A stretch of DNA of 64,000 nt, taken from contig NZ_LT629732.1 in assembly GCF_900104745.1 (NCBI RefSeq), positions 2,095,981 through 2,159,980 on the forward strand, in the 5' to 3' direction. The translations under genes were made by a program, and so were the position numbers. Below are positions 23,564 through 32,200 of this stretch, in pieces (positions within the stretch are counted from its first letter, which is position 1; each line of letters begins with the position of its first letter). The notes beneath the pieces were generated by a model. That model saw nothing but the letters and a program-made list of their open reading frames with translations. It was not told the origin of the DNA and did not search any database. The stretch comes from Actinopolymorpha singaporensis (GTDB lineage Bacteria; Actinomycetota; Actinomycetes; Propionibacteriales; Actinopolymorphaceae).

Positions 23564-24523
23564 ATGCGGAGTCTGGTACGCGGGTTGCTGGCTGGTTGGT
23601 TGCTGGCGCTGGCGGTTGCGCAGACCGCCGCGCTCGCGCTCGTCTGGTGGATCTTCATCCGCACTCCCCACGGCCAGGTCATCGACGCGACCGTGTTGCG
23701 CGGCACGAGGTTCGGCCGGGCATCGGTGGAGCAGTTGGTGAGCGGCGTACTGGACGCGGTCTCCTTTGCGTCGCTGGTGGCGGCGACGATCGTGCTCGGA
23801 TTCATCGCGCTTGCCCGGCGGCGGGTCCTGCTCGCCGTGGCGGCGACCGTACTCGTCGCCGGCGCCAACCTCACCACGCAGGTCCTGAAGGACTACGTCG
23901 TCTCCCGGCCGGACCTCGGCATCGCGGGCACCAACATCGGCGCGCCGAACAGCCTGCCGAGCGGGCACATGACCGTCGCGGCCTCGGTCGCGGTCGCCGC
24001 GGTCATGGTCGTGCCGGCACGGTTGCGGGCGATGGTCGCGGTCCTGGGCGCCTGCTACGCGGCACTCACCGGGATCGCCACGCTGTCCGCCGGCTGGCAC
24101 CGTCCAAGCGATGCTCTCGCCGCCCTGCTGATCGTCGGCGCCTGGGCGTCGGTGGTCGCCGCCGTTCTCGTGCTCGCCCAACGGTCCCGGACCACCGGCG
24201 CGCCGAGTGACCCGCACCCTCGGATGGTGGGCGGGCTGGCGTTGGTGGGGGGTGCGGCGCTGGTGGGTGCGGTGCTTCTCGTCGCACTGGCCGACCAGGG
24301 CCCGCTGACGCCACCGGTCGAGGTGGGCCGGAGCCGGTTGGTCCTTGCCTACGCAGGAGGTGCCGTCGGCGTGGCGGGAGCGACCTGCCTGACGATGGCG
24401 GTCGTACTGGCCACGGTGCACCGGGTGGTCCCGCGACTCGCCGAACCGACTGTGGCCGCCCAACCGACCGGTCCGGACACGGACCTCGTGGTGGCGGCCG
24501 GTGAACCGGACCGAACCGACTGA
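23564..24523 (+). CDS. PAP2-family phosphatase, long form
   Basis: 319 residues, membrane. PAP2 motifs: VLKDYVVSRPDLG (motif 1, K-x6-RP), NSLPSGHMTVAAS (motif 2) and TLSAGWHRPSDALAA (motif 3; catalytic His present). Eight or so hydrophobic segments; the last two lie beyond the phosphatase core. Probably acts on lipid phosphates at the outer membrane face. Second PAP2 protein in the window and only distantly similar to the first. Confidence 0.85.
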   Translation: MRSLVRGLLAGWLLALAVAQTAALALVWWIFIRTPHGQVIDATVLRGTRFGRASVEQLVSGVLDAVSFASLVAATIVLGFIALARRRVLLAVAATVLVAGANLTTQVLKDYVVSRPDLGIAGTNIGAPNSLPSGHMTVAASVAVAAVMVVPARLRAMVAVLGACYAALTGIATLSAGWHRPSDALAALLIVGAWASVVAAVLVLAQRSRTTGAPSDPHPRMVGGLALVGGAALVGAVLLVALADQGPLTPPVEVGRSRLVLAYAGGAVGVAGATCLTMAVVLATVHRVVPRLAEPTVAAQPTGPDTDLVVAAGEPDRTD

Positions 24524-24570
24524 GCGGTCCCGCCGGGACGCGAGCCGATGCGGCCGCGAGCGAGGGGCAT

Positions 24571-24594
24571 CTCCCAGGGCCCGGGCCCTGGGAG
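24571..24594. terminator. 24-bp perfect palindrome, bidirectional terminator
   Basis: CTCCCAGGGCCC and its exact reverse complement lie head to head between two convergent genes, overlapping the last bases before the small membrane protein stop. Likely a two-way terminator. Confidence 0.7.
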
Positions 24595-24846
24595 CTAGGG
24601 CTGCCGCCTCGTCACGGCGAGGCCTTCGGCGCCGGCCACGGGGGCGGTCGCCGGAGCCACCGCTTCCGGAACCTTCGCGCCGGTGCGCTTCGCTTTCCGC
24701 CACCAGCTCCGTGCCTCCGCGCGTCCTCGCCCACGGTGGCGGCCGGTGACGAGATTGTCCTCGATGCGATCGAGGAGAAGCACCACGGCGACGATGCCGA
24801 TCAGGCCAAGAGTCAGTTGCAGGACAGCTTGCAGGACGTTCGCCAT
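24595..24846 (-). CDS. small membrane protein, hypothetical
   Basis: 83 residues: one N-terminal membrane helix (LTLGLIGIVAVVLLLDRI) followed by a basic cytoplasmic part (GRHRGRGRAEARSWWRKAKR). GGAG is about eight bases before the ATG. No family recognised. Confidence 0.6.
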   Translation of the reverse strand: MANVLQAVLQLTLGLIGIVAVVLLLDRIEDNLVTGRHRGRGRAEARSWWRKAKRTGAKVPEAVAPATAPVAGAEGLAVTRRQP

Positions 24847-25500
24847 CGGTTTGTCTCCGACCTTTTCTCGACTCCTGGGCAGCGCTGCGGCGCGAGCCTA
24901 ACACCATCGAAGTGTTGTCGCTGCCCGGCGAATCCGGGGCACGGCGACGCCTGCGAACCACGAGTGAAGTGATGTCGAACGCGGCGAAAATCCGGCCGCT
25001 GAAGGCCTGAAAACGGAATGTCCGAGTGCTTGTCGTCACCCACGTCCGTCACGATCTGGATTTTGCGTGACCGCAGTTGCGACAGATTCTCGGGCCGCTG
25101 CCGGAGAAATGCAGCAGTGCGACCGGCGCACACGCTGGGTGCCCTGCCGGTCGCAAGAGTGGGGACTTGCGTCGACGGGTTTACTACGTAAGGTTGTCGC
25201 CTGCAGGTTCACGCGGTGGGCCTGCCGCTCACAGCGGGCGACGTTCTACTGAGAGGCCCTGAGTATGCGCACTGCGTCATTCGCGGCGCGGCACCGGCGC
25301 CGGCGGCCATTCATTCCGAGGCTCTGAACCGCCGAATTTGGCCTGGTTCGACCCGGTGCGATGGGTCGTTTCCGTTGCTTGACTGGCACAGAGTGCTGTC
25401 AAGCAACGGAGGTCGACTGATCGTCACGGCCGGAAGGTCCGACCCGATCTTGTGAACACATCTGCGGCGGGGGGGGCCGTGGCAACGAGAGGTTGTCAGC
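24847..25500. other. gene-poor stretch upstream of whiB
   Basis: About 650 bases without a convincing gene. Short open frames here have poor codon choice, and GC is lower than in flanking genes, as expected for promoter DNA. The main structured element is the large hairpin at 25371-25410. Confidence 0.6.
25371..25410 (+). promoter_or_regulatory. 13-bp perfect hairpin upstream of whiB
   Basis: TCCGTTGCTTGAC-N14-GTCAAGCAACGGA, with an inner GCAC-AGA-GTGC stem in the loop. It ends 90 bases before the whiB start. It could be a structured leader, an attenuator or a regulator site; no T-tract follows. Confidence 0.6.
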
Positions 25501-25893
25501 ATGCCCGAGCGCCGAGCCGCTCAGCCCGGGGGGCGAAACAGGCCCATACCCGACGGAACGTGGGAATGGCACCAGTCGGCCGCCTGTGCCGGCGAACCCT
25601 CTGACGTGTTCTACGGACCTGAGGGTGAGACGTTGCCCGCACGCCGGGCACGGGAGGCGCGGGCGCTGTCCTTCTGCGCCGCCTGCCCCGTGTGCGACGA
25701 GTGCCGCGACCACGCACTTGGCCTCCCCGAGTCGTACGGCGTGTGGGGCGGAACCACCGAGGGCAGCAGGCTCGCCGTTCGCCGGGGCCGCAGGCCGGCC
25801 CCGGAGCCGGGCGAGCGACCCGCCGCCCATGCGGCGCCCGCGGGGCAGACCGTCACTTCCGGCGCCACCACCACAAGGTCGGTGCCGGCCTGA
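25501..25893 (+). CDS. WhiB-family iron-sulfur regulator
   Basis: Wbl protein of 130 residues. The four cluster cysteines are in SAACAGEP and FCAACPVCDECRDHA (C-x2-C-x2-C here, the usual spacing being C-x2-C-x5-C; the cluster Cys set includes the first and third of this group). The turn GVWGGTTE matches the Wbl G-[VI]-W-G-G motif, and it is followed by a basic stretch (RRGRR) for DNA binding. The Ala/Pro-rich tail of 35 residues is an extension. GAGAGG lies eight bases before the ATG. Subclass not assigned. Confidence 0.88.
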   Translation: MPERRAAQPGGRNRPIPDGTWEWHQSAACAGEPSDVFYGPEGETLPARRAREARALSFCAACPVCDECRDHALGLPESYGVWGGTTEGSRLAVRRGRRPAPEPGERPAAHAAPAGQTVTSGATTTRSVPA

Positions 25894-25964
25894 GTTTCGT
25901 CGTATCGGCCGTGGTCACGCCTACCGCGTCGCACCGCGCCCGCTCGGCTCTACTCCGGACACGA

Positions 25965-25999
25965 GAACGCGCCCCCGCCGACGAGGCGGGGGCGCGTTC
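25965..25999 (+). terminator. terminator hairpin after whiB
   Basis: GAACGCGCCCCCGCC-N5-GGCGGGGGCGCGTTC, a 15-bp perfect stem followed by TT. It lies between whiB and the convergent secreted-protein gene. Confidence 0.8.
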
Positions 26000-26044
26000 T
26001 TGACTTTCACCGTCTGAGCTTGCGCCTCAGGCGTATGTCTCGGG

Positions 26045-26596
26045 TCAGCCCAGGATGCCGAGGATCTGGTTCAGCAGGTTGGCGATCTGACCGAGGACGA
26101 GGTTCAGTCCACCGGTGTTGTCGAGCAGACCGGTGACGGCGCAGAGCAGGTTGCCCAGCAGGTTGCCGGGGCCCTGGTCGGCGGTGATGTTCAGGTGAAC
26201 GGTGTCGAGGTGGACGACGAGGCCGAGCAGGTCGAGATCCAGCGGCCCGAGCACCAGGTCGAGAATCTGGCAGCTACCCGTCGAGGCCGCGGTGTTGACC
26301 GGCAGGGTGACCGACTTGTCGACGGCGGCGGTGCTGCCGTCGGCGCGGGTGAGGTCTCCGGTGAGGTCGCCGATCGCCACCAACTTGCCGTTCTGGGTGG
26401 CGAACTTGGTCGGCGTGAAGGTGCCGTCGAAGGTGCTTCCGTCCGCGGCTGTGCCGGTGACCGGTGCCGACACCGTGCTGGTGGTGGCCGTCGCGGCGTC
26501 CGGGGCGGTGGCGGCCGAGGCGGCACCCACTCCCACGAAGGAAAGGGTCGCCAACGCGACGACGAAGGCGATCACCCGGGTGAATCGTCGGGACAT
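26045..26596 (-). CDS. secreted hypothetical protein
   Basis: 183 residues with a clear signal peptide (RVIAFVVALATLSFVGVGAASA, cleavage after ASAA). The mature part has a Thr/Ala-rich beta region (VTGTAADGSTFDGTFTPTKF) and a hydrophobic Leu/Asp-rich half (LDLVLGPLDLDLLGLVVHLD, LLGNLLCAVTGLLD) with two cysteines that may pair. This resembles a widespread family of small actinobacterial exported proteins of unknown function. Confidence 0.75.
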   Translation of the reverse strand: MSRRFTRVIAFVVALATLSFVGVGAASAATAPDAATATTSTVSAPVTGTAADGSTFDGTFTPTKFATQNGKLVAIGDLTGDLTRADGSTAAVDKSVTLPVNTAASTGSCQILDLVLGPLDLDLLGLVVHLDTVHLNITADQGPGNLLGNLLCAVTGLLDNTGGLNLVLGQIANLLNQILGILG

Positions 26597-26973
26597 CGGT
26601 ATGGGTCCTTCCGTAACTTGATCGGGACTTCATCACCTTTGCGAGAACCAAGGGGCCGTTCAAATCGCCGAACGATCTTCGGCACCCTCGTACGTCCCCT
26701 CCGGAGTGGAGAAACTGCTGGTCAAGCGGGAGATCGGGACCAATCGAAAAAAGATCTCAGAAAGCGTGATCCGGTCACGCCTGTAAGTGCGTGATCCACC
26801 GAAAGTGGCTCGCCGACCACCCAGCGTGTACCCGACGGAAGGGGAAATTCGGTGCATATGGCCCAGTGGTTCCTTACGGGTTCCGGCAGGCGTCAACCAC
26901 GAAATACCGTTAATCTGATCGAACACGGCGGCCAACGGAGGGTGGCTGTCCGGGGATCTAGGAGCGACAACCA
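26597..26973. other. intergenic region between divergent genes
   Basis: About 375 bases separating the secreted-protein gene from the plus-strand hypothetical gene. Contains both promoters by position. One GGGACCAATC motif (26738) matches half of the element found near 3.6 and 35.0 kb. Nothing else recognisable. Confidence 0.5.
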
Positions 26974-27273
26974 ATGAGCGACACCCCGTTGTACGACCAG
27001 TTGGTCAACGAACGCCTCGGCCGGGGGCCGAGCGAGTTCGAGGGGCACGACACGTGGGACGACTCGGAGGAGGCGCGCGCAGCCTTCGAACGCGGTGCGG
27101 CGCAGGCCCGCGCTCTGGAGGAGCGAGCCGCCGGGCCGGAGCAGACGGACACCGGGAAGCAGTCCACGGCGAAGCCCGGCCTGGAGAAGGCCCCCGACCG
27201 GAAGCAGCTGGAGCATCAGCCCGTCGGCGAGCAGCAGACGCGCACCCCCGGAAAGCCGCTCACCCCGGCCTGA
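26974..27273 (+). CDS. small acidic hypothetical protein
   Basis: 99 residues, hydrophilic and acidic, beginning MSDTPLYDQLVNERLGRGP. AGGAGCG is nine bases upstream of the ATG. The middle is helical (SEEARAAFERGAAQARALEE); the C-terminal half is low complexity. No family recognised. Confidence 0.6.
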   Translation: MSDTPLYDQLVNERLGRGPSEFEGHDTWDDSEEARAAFERGAAQARALEERAAGPEQTDTGKQSTAKPGLEKAPDRKQLEHQPVGEQQTRTPGKPLTPA

Positions 27274-27285
27274 GCCGGGCTCCGC

Positions 27286-27331
27286 GGAGCCGCCGGCCCG
27301 AGGAGCCGCCGGCCCGAGGAGCCGCCGGCCG
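27286..27331. repeat. 16-bp GC-rich tandem repeat, three copies
   Basis: GGAGCCGCCGGCCCGA repeated about 2.9 times in the gap between two convergent genes. It can also fold, so it may assist termination. Confidence 0.8.
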
Positions 27332-27347
27332 CCGGCAGCTACTACCA

Positions 27348-28223
27348 CTACCGGCACTGGGTGAGCATCATCGACTTGTCCGCGCGGGTGACGGGCAGGT
27401 CGTACTTCAGCGCCACCTGGCCGAACCGCACCGCGTACGCGCAGCGGATCGGCTTGTTCGGTGGCAGCCAGGACGCCGGGCCGGAGTCGCGCTTGGCGGA
27501 GTTGGTCGCGCCGTCGACCGGCATGAGGTTCAGCGGGTCGTTGGCGATCTGCTCCCGCCGGTCCTCGGTCCAGTGGGCCGCGCCCAACTGCCACTCGTAC
27601 GACAGGGGTACGACGTGGTCGATCTGCACCTTCGCCGCGTCCTGCTTCCGCCACGAGATCGCCTTACCCGTATAGGGGTCGGCCAGCGTCATGGCCATCA
27701 CGACGCAGTTCGATCCTCTGCGGTAGCGCAGGTGCTGCCCGTCCCGGGCGAGCACGTCGTTTCGGGTGTCGCAGCCGTTGCGGGCGAAGGGAACGCCGTC
27801 GGCGGTGTCGGTCCAGTCCGAGCCGAACCGGTCGCGGTCGTAGCCCGTCTTCGGTCCGCGCCCGGCCGTGCGCACCTTCTCGATCAGGCGGCGCGCCGCG
27901 CCGAGTTCGGCGGCCGAGGTGAGAGGGGCGAGGCCGGGCTTGGTGCCGTCGGGATTGTCCAGCGGGTCGACGGCGCGTCCGTCGGACACCGGCGCTGAGG
28001 TCGCTTGCACGGCCGGCGATGTGGTGGTCCGGTCCGTCGGCCCGCCCACCGGAACGCCGTCGACCTCGAGGGTGCAGCCCGAGCCCGCGACGGCGCAGAG
28101 GAGACCGACGGCGGCGATCGTCGCCCTGGTGCGGCCCCGGCGCGGGCCTCGGCCCCGGCGCCATCGTCGGCCTGCGTTTTGCGGCTGACGCCGGTCAGCT
28201 CCCACCTGTTCGTACACGCGCAT
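27348..28223 (-). CDS. HNH nuclease-like lipoprotein (DUF1524/GmrSD-type domain)
   Basis: 291 residues. A basic leader and membrane segment end in AVAGSGC, a lipobox-like site, so export is likely. The C-terminal domain has the HNH/DUF1524 signature: QIDHVVPLSYEWQLGA (D-H-V-V-P-L), EQIANDPLNLMPVDGATN and KRDSGPASWLPPN. These are common secreted actinobacterial nucleases. A Thr/Ser-rich linker joins anchor and domain. The exact start is uncertain because the N-terminal 30 residues are Arg-rich and may be untranslated. Confidence 0.82.
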   Translation of the reverse strand: MRVYEQVGADRRQPQNAGRRWRRGRGPRRGRTRATIAAVGLLCAVAGSGCTLEVDGVPVGGPTDRTTTSPAVQATSAPVSDGRAVDPLDNPDGTKPGLAPLTSAAELGAARRLIEKVRTAGRGPKTGYDRDRFGSDWTDTADGVPFARNGCDTRNDVLARDGQHLRYRRGSNCVVMAMTLADPYTGKAISWRKQDAAKVQIDHVVPLSYEWQLGAAHWTEDRREQIANDPLNLMPVDGATNSAKRDSGPASWLPPNKPIRCAYAVRFGQVALKYDLPVTRADKSMMLTQCR

Positions 28224-28274
28224 CGCCCACGATCCCTGGACTACGGTTGCCGCCGAGGATCATAGGAGGGCGCG

Positions 28275-29492
28275 ATGACGGCGAACTTTCGGGACCACGT
28301 GCACGCATTCCTGGCAGAGGCGGTACTACCCCGCACGGAGGTCGACCGGTTCCTCGACCCGGAGCAGCCGAAGTGGGCGAGGTTCGACCCCGAACTCGGC
28401 TACCTCCCGCATCCCTCCCGGGTGCCCGACGGCGTGGACGAATCGGTGAGCACCTACCGCTACGGCCCGCTCGGTGAGCGCCTCACCATCGCCTACGCGG
28501 ACCGGCCCTGCCGCGTCAACACCTACGGGGACAGCTTCACTCAGTGCCACCAGGTCAGCGACGGCGAGACCTGGCAGGAGTACCTCGCCGCCCACCTCGG
28601 CGAGCCGGTGCGCAACTTCGGCGTCGGCGGGTACGGCGTACTGCAGGCGTGCCGTCGGCTGCGCCGGGAGGAAGCCGGTGCGGCGAGCGCCGAGCACGTC
28701 GTTCTCAACATCTATCTCGACGACCACTACCGAAGCCTGGACGCGTACCGCATGCTACGGGTCGGCCGGCAGTGGTGGGAGCGTTACCAGTCCTTGCCCA
28801 CAAGCATGTTCCACGCCAACCCGTGGGAGCACGTCCGCTTCGATGCCACCGGTGCGCTGGTGGACCAGCCGAACCCGTGCCCGACCGGGGAGTCGCTCTA
28901 TCACCTGTGCGATCCGGACTTTCTGATGGAGACGTTCGGCGACGACCTGGTGGTCCACCTGTTGGTGGGGCGGCTCACCGGGCGCTGGGACTTCCTCGCC
29001 GGCCACCGCGAGACCGCCGCCGCGCTGGGCCTCGACCTCGACCTCGGCGGGCACGACGCGGGTGCGTCCTCGGCCGAGGCCTTCTACGATCGATGTGCGT
29101 TCCGCGCCTCGGCCGTACTGGTCGAACGCACCCGGCGCGAGCTCGCCTCGCTGGGCAAGCGCCTGTTGGTGTTGCTGAGCTACCCCGGCGGGACCGTCGC
29201 GGACGCCTGTGCCGGCAAGCCCCGGCCGGACGAGGAGTTCGTCCGCTCGCTCGACGACCTCGGTGTCGAGTACGTGGACTCGCTGGCCGCCCACGTCGCC
29301 GACTACCGAGCCTTCTCGCTGACTCCGCAGGAGTACCGCGACCGCTTCTACAACGGTCACTACACCCCGGCGGGGAACCACCTGTTCGCGTTCATGGTGA
29401 AGCCGCGGTTCGTGCGGTGGCTGGACCCGGTGCCCCCTGCGTATGCCGCGAGGACGAGTCCGCTGTCGGTTCATGGAGAGGCGCTGGCATGA
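28275..29492 (+). CDS. SGNH/GDSL hydrolase family protein
   Basis: 405 residues. The nucleophile block is NTYGDSFTQC (Ser near residue 87), followed by a Gly block in NFGVGGYGVLQA, an Asn in VVLNIYLDDHYRS, and the C-terminal FYNGHYTPAGNHLFA, which supplies the catalytic His though the Asp of D-x-x-H is replaced by Asn. Probably an esterase or acyl hydrolase acting on a sugar or lipid ester; no signal peptide. It overlaps the next gene by four bases (ATGA), so they are coupled. Confidence 0.78.
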   Translation: MTANFRDHVHAFLAEAVLPRTEVDRFLDPEQPKWARFDPELGYLPHPSRVPDGVDESVSTYRYGPLGERLTIAYADRPCRVNTYGDSFTQCHQVSDGETWQEYLAAHLGEPVRNFGVGGYGVLQACRRLRREEAGAASAEHVVLNIYLDDHYRSLDAYRMLRVGRQWWERYQSLPTSMFHANPWEHVRFDATGALVDQPNPCPTGESLYHLCDPDFLMETFGDDLVVHLLVGRLTGRWDFLAGHRETAAALGLDLDLGGHDAGASSAEAFYDRCAFRASAVLVERTRRELASLGKRLLVLLSYPGGTVADACAGKPRPDEEFVRSLDDLGVEYVDSLAAHVADYRAFSLTPQEYRDRFYNGHYTPAGNHLFAFMVKPRFVRWLDPVPPAYAARTSPLSVHGEALA

Positions 29493-30034
29493 CGGTGCTT
29501 CTCCGCGTACCACCGCTGGCGGCCCTCGCCGACGCGGCTCTCACGTATCCCGAGGTCGGCGCGACCGCCGGCGGGCTTCCGCGCGGCTACCGAACGGTCA
29601 CCCGTTCGGTCCGGGTCGGCCGGGGGCAACGCTCTTTCGACAGCTGTGCCGACGGAGTGCTGGGCTGGGAACTCCACCGTCGCGCCGGCCTCGGTGTGTA
29701 CGCCGACCGGCCCACGGCCACGCCCGGTGCAGTGGTCGCGGTCGTCCTCGGCATCGGCCGGTGGGGAGTCGTCGCGCCGTGCCGGGTGGTCCACGCCGTC
29801 GACGAACCCGACCGGCGTGGCTTCGCGTACGGCACCCTGCCCGGCCACCCCGAGCAGGGCGAGGAGAGCTTCGTGGTCTCCCGCGAGACCGACGGGACCG
29901 TGGTGTTCACCGTGACTGCGTTCTCGCGGCCGGGGAACCTGCTGGCCCGCCTTGGCGGCCCGCTCGCGCGCCGGACGCAGGACCTGTACGTGGGGCGCTA
30001 CCTCAGGGCGGCCACGACCTTCGCGAGCCCCTGA
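29489..30034 (+). CDS. DUF1990 family protein
   Basis: 181 residues matching DUF1990: LTYPEVGATAGGLPRGY, the middle GVYADRPTATPGAVVAVVLG, RVVHAVDEPDRRGFAYGTLPGHPEQGEE and a C-terminal TVVFTVTAFSRPGNLLARLG. Soluble; a START-like small-molecule binding fold has been suggested for the family. Translationally coupled to the SGNH hydrolase through an ATGA overlap. Confidence 0.85.
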   Translation: MTVLLRVPPLAALADAALTYPEVGATAGGLPRGYRTVTRSVRVGRGQRSFDSCADGVLGWELHRRAGLGVYADRPTATPGAVVAVVLGIGRWGVVAPCRVVHAVDEPDRRGFAYGTLPGHPEQGEESFVVSRETDGTVVFTVTAFSRPGNLLARLGGPLARRTQDLYVGRYLRAATTFASP

Positions 30035-30054
30035 CCTGCACTACGGTTCACACC

Positions 30055-30951
30055 ATGACGACACCGGCCGTGGTCCCCGACAAGGCTCCAGTCCCCGACA
30101 GCGTCCTCGTGCACGAGCACGTCCTGGTCGATTTCGGTGGTGTCGCGGACCCCCACGCGTACGACGCCGACGAGGTGTTCGCCGCGGCGAAGCCGAAGCT
30201 GGACGAGGTGTACGCCCTCGGCTGCCGGCGGTTGCTGGAGTGCACGCCGCAGGGACTCGGCCGCGATCCGGTCCTCCTCGCCCGGCTCGCCGACGCGACG
30301 GGGGTCGAGATCGCCACCAACACCGGCATCTACGGCGCGGCGGACAGGGTTGGGGTACCTCCCTACGTCCACGAGCTGTCGGCCGAGCAGTTGGCGCGGC
30401 GGTTCGTCGACGAGTACACCCACGGCATCGCCGGCAACCCGCACGCGCGTCCCACGTTCGTCAAGACGGCGGTACGCGACGGCGCGCTGGAGGACCTGGA
30501 CCGCAAGCTCGTCCGCGCGGCCGCGCTGACCGCCCGGGAGACCGGGCTGACGGTCGCGTCCCACACCACGGCGGGCGTCGCCGCGCTGGAACAACTGGAG
30601 ATCTTCGCCGACGTGGGCGTCTCGGCGTCCCAGTTCGTCTGGGTGCACGCGCAGGCCGAGCCGGACGGCGACATCCACGAGCAGGTCGCCCGCGCCGGCG
30701 CCTGGGTGGAGTTCGACGGTCTGCGCCCGGGTGACACACAGTGGCAACGGACCTGCGTCGAGCGCATGGCCGCGGCCGGCCTGCTCGACCGCACCCTGGT
30801 GGCCAACGACAGCGGTTGGTACCACGCCGGGGAGCCGGGCGGCGGAGAGTTCCTCGGTTACACGTTCGTGTACGACGAGCTGCTGCCTGCGCTGGACGAG
30901 TCGTGGTGGCGGACCCTGATGGTGGACAACCCGGTGGCCGCGTTCGGCTGA
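30055..30951 (+). CDS. phosphotriesterase-family metal hydrolase
   Basis: Amidohydrolase-fold enzyme of the PTE/lactonase group, 298 residues. Metal ligands: H-x-H in VLVHEHVLVDF, the bridging Lys in TFVKTAVRDG, His in TVASHTTAGV and WVHAQAE, and the Asp in LVANDSGWY. Phosphotriesterase-like lactonases keep the same set; the natural substrate is more likely a lactone or sugar lactone phosphate than an organophosphate. It follows the DUF1990 gene by 20 bases and may be in the same operon. Confidence 0.83.
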   Translation: MTTPAVVPDKAPVPDSVLVHEHVLVDFGGVADPHAYDADEVFAAAKPKLDEVYALGCRRLLECTPQGLGRDPVLLARLADATGVEIATNTGIYGAADRVGVPPYVHELSAEQLARRFVDEYTHGIAGNPHARPTFVKTAVRDGALEDLDRKLVRAAALTARETGLTVASHTTAGVAALEQLEIFADVGVSASQFVWVHAQAEPDGDIHEQVARAGAWVEFDGLRPGDTQWQRTCVERMAAAGLLDRTLVANDSGWYHAGEPGGGEFLGYTFVYDELLPALDESWWRTLMVDNPVAAFG

Positions 30952-30954
30952 ACG

Positions 30955-30977
30955 TTTGGGTGCGGGCACCTCGGGTA
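30955..30977 (+). promoter_or_regulatory. SigB/SigF-type stress promoter of the baeRF2 gene
   Basis: The run at 30954-30977 reads GTTT, 15 bases, GGGTAG, matching the actinobacterial general-stress promoter G-N2-T-N14-16-GGGTAY closely. The -10 element ends 10 bases before the ATG, so the mRNA would be leaderless or nearly so. It contains the palindrome GGTGC-GG-GCACC. Confidence 0.6.
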
Positions 30978-30987
30978 GCCGGTCGAA

Positions 30988-32169
30988 ATGAGACTCTCCC
31001 CGCTGAACCAGATCTTCGAACGGCCCGGCCCGATCGTCACGGCCTATCTGGAGCCGGGAGTCGCCGATGCCACCTCCGAGACCAGCGTGGATCTTCGCTG
31101 GCGGGCCCTCGCCGAGCAACTGGTCGCCGAGGGGGCCGACGAGCCGACGGTGGACGCAGCCGGGAAGGCGGTGAACGGCCAGCCGCCCGGCCGGACGGCG
31201 GCCGAGGGGATGGTCGTCGTCGCCGCGGGCGGTGAGGTGTTGTTCACCGACTCCCTGCACGGCCCGGTCGGTGGCGACCACGCGTCGTGGGCGCCGCTGC
31301 CGCACCTTGCAGCCTACGTACGCGCGAACGCCGACACCCGGCGGTACGGCGTCGTGGTGGTGGACAGTTCGGGAGCCGACTTCGTGGTGCGCGGTGCGCC
31401 GACCAGCGGGCACGGCGAGAGCGGTCGCGGTGACGAAGGACACGCGCAGGTGCGCGGCGAGCAGCGTCCGCTGCACAAGGTGCGCGGCGCGGGCTTGTCG
31501 AACCGGCGGATGCAGAACGCCGTGGAGGAGACCGCGGACCGCAACGCCAAGCTGGTGGCCGACAACATCGTCCGCCTGGTGGAAAGTGCCAGGCTGTCCA
31601 GCGTGCTGCTGGTCGGTGCGGTGGAGGCCCGGTCGCGGGTCGTCCACCATCTCCCGCACGGCGTTCAGGACCTGGTGCGCACCAGCGACCGGGCGGGCAG
31701 TGGTGACGTCAGCGCGGAGGCCGAGTCGGCGCTCGACGACGCCGTTGCCGAGATCGAACGCCTGATCCAGGACAACCTGGTCGAGCGCCTGCGTGGCCGG
31801 ATGTCGGCCGGCACCGGTGTGGAAGGTGCGGCGGACGTCCTGCAGGCCCTGCGTCAGGGCGCAGTTGACACCCTTCTGCTGACCGAGGAGGACCCGGGCA
31901 ACGGCACCGCGCCCGAGGCCTCCCGCCGGAAGATCGCGATCGGTACCGGTGCGGCGGAGCTCGCCTCCGACGCCGCGGAACTACGCCGGCTCTTCACCGC
32001 CGGAGGGACCGCCGACAGCGACGTCTCCATCAGCGAGGAGGCGCTCGACGAGGCGCTGATCCGGGCCGGCGCCGCGTCCGACGCGGTGGCAGAGGTGGTC
32101 TCGGCCGAGGCCGGACTCCGTGACGGCGTGGGTGCGCTGTTGCGGTTCGCCCCGGCAGAACAGGCATGA
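30988..32169 (+). CDS. baeRF2/Rv2629-family release-factor-fold protein
   Basis: 393 residues related to Rv2629 and the bacterial archaeo-eukaryotic release factor family 2. Recognisable parts: FERPGPIVTAYLEPG at the N-terminus, RRYGVVVVDSSGADFVVRG, HKVRGAGLSNRRMQNAVEETADRNAKLVAD, LVGAVEARSRVV and a C-terminal L7Ae-like region (AVDTLLLTEED, LRDGVGALLRF). The mycobacterial relative is induced in dormancy; the role may be on stressed ribosomes. No ribosome site precedes the ATG, in line with leaderless transcription from the stress promoter. Confidence 0.83.
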   Translation: MRLSPLNQIFERPGPIVTAYLEPGVADATSETSVDLRWRALAEQLVAEGADEPTVDAAGKAVNGQPPGRTAAEGMVVVAAGGEVLFTDSLHGPVGGDHASWAPLPHLAAYVRANADTRRYGVVVVDSSGADFVVRGAPTSGHGESGRGDEGHAQVRGEQRPLHKVRGAGLSNRRMQNAVEETADRNAKLVADNIVRLVESARLSSVLLVGAVEARSRVVHHLPHGVQDLVRTSDRAGSGDVSAEAESALDDAVAEIERLIQDNLVERLRGRMSAGTGVEGAADVLQALRQGAVDTLLLTEEDPGNGTAPEASRRKIAIGTGAAELASDAAELRRLFTAGGTADSDVSISEEALDEALIRAGAASDAVAEVVSAEAGLRDGVGALLRFAPAEQA

Positions 32170-32200
32170 TCGACGCCCTGCTTGAGACCGCCCCCGGGGG

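Noticed and set aside
24847-25500. Possible riboswitch or small genes in the gap before whiB
   Set aside because: No known riboswitch core was recognised and short frames have poor codon choice; only the hairpin is reported.
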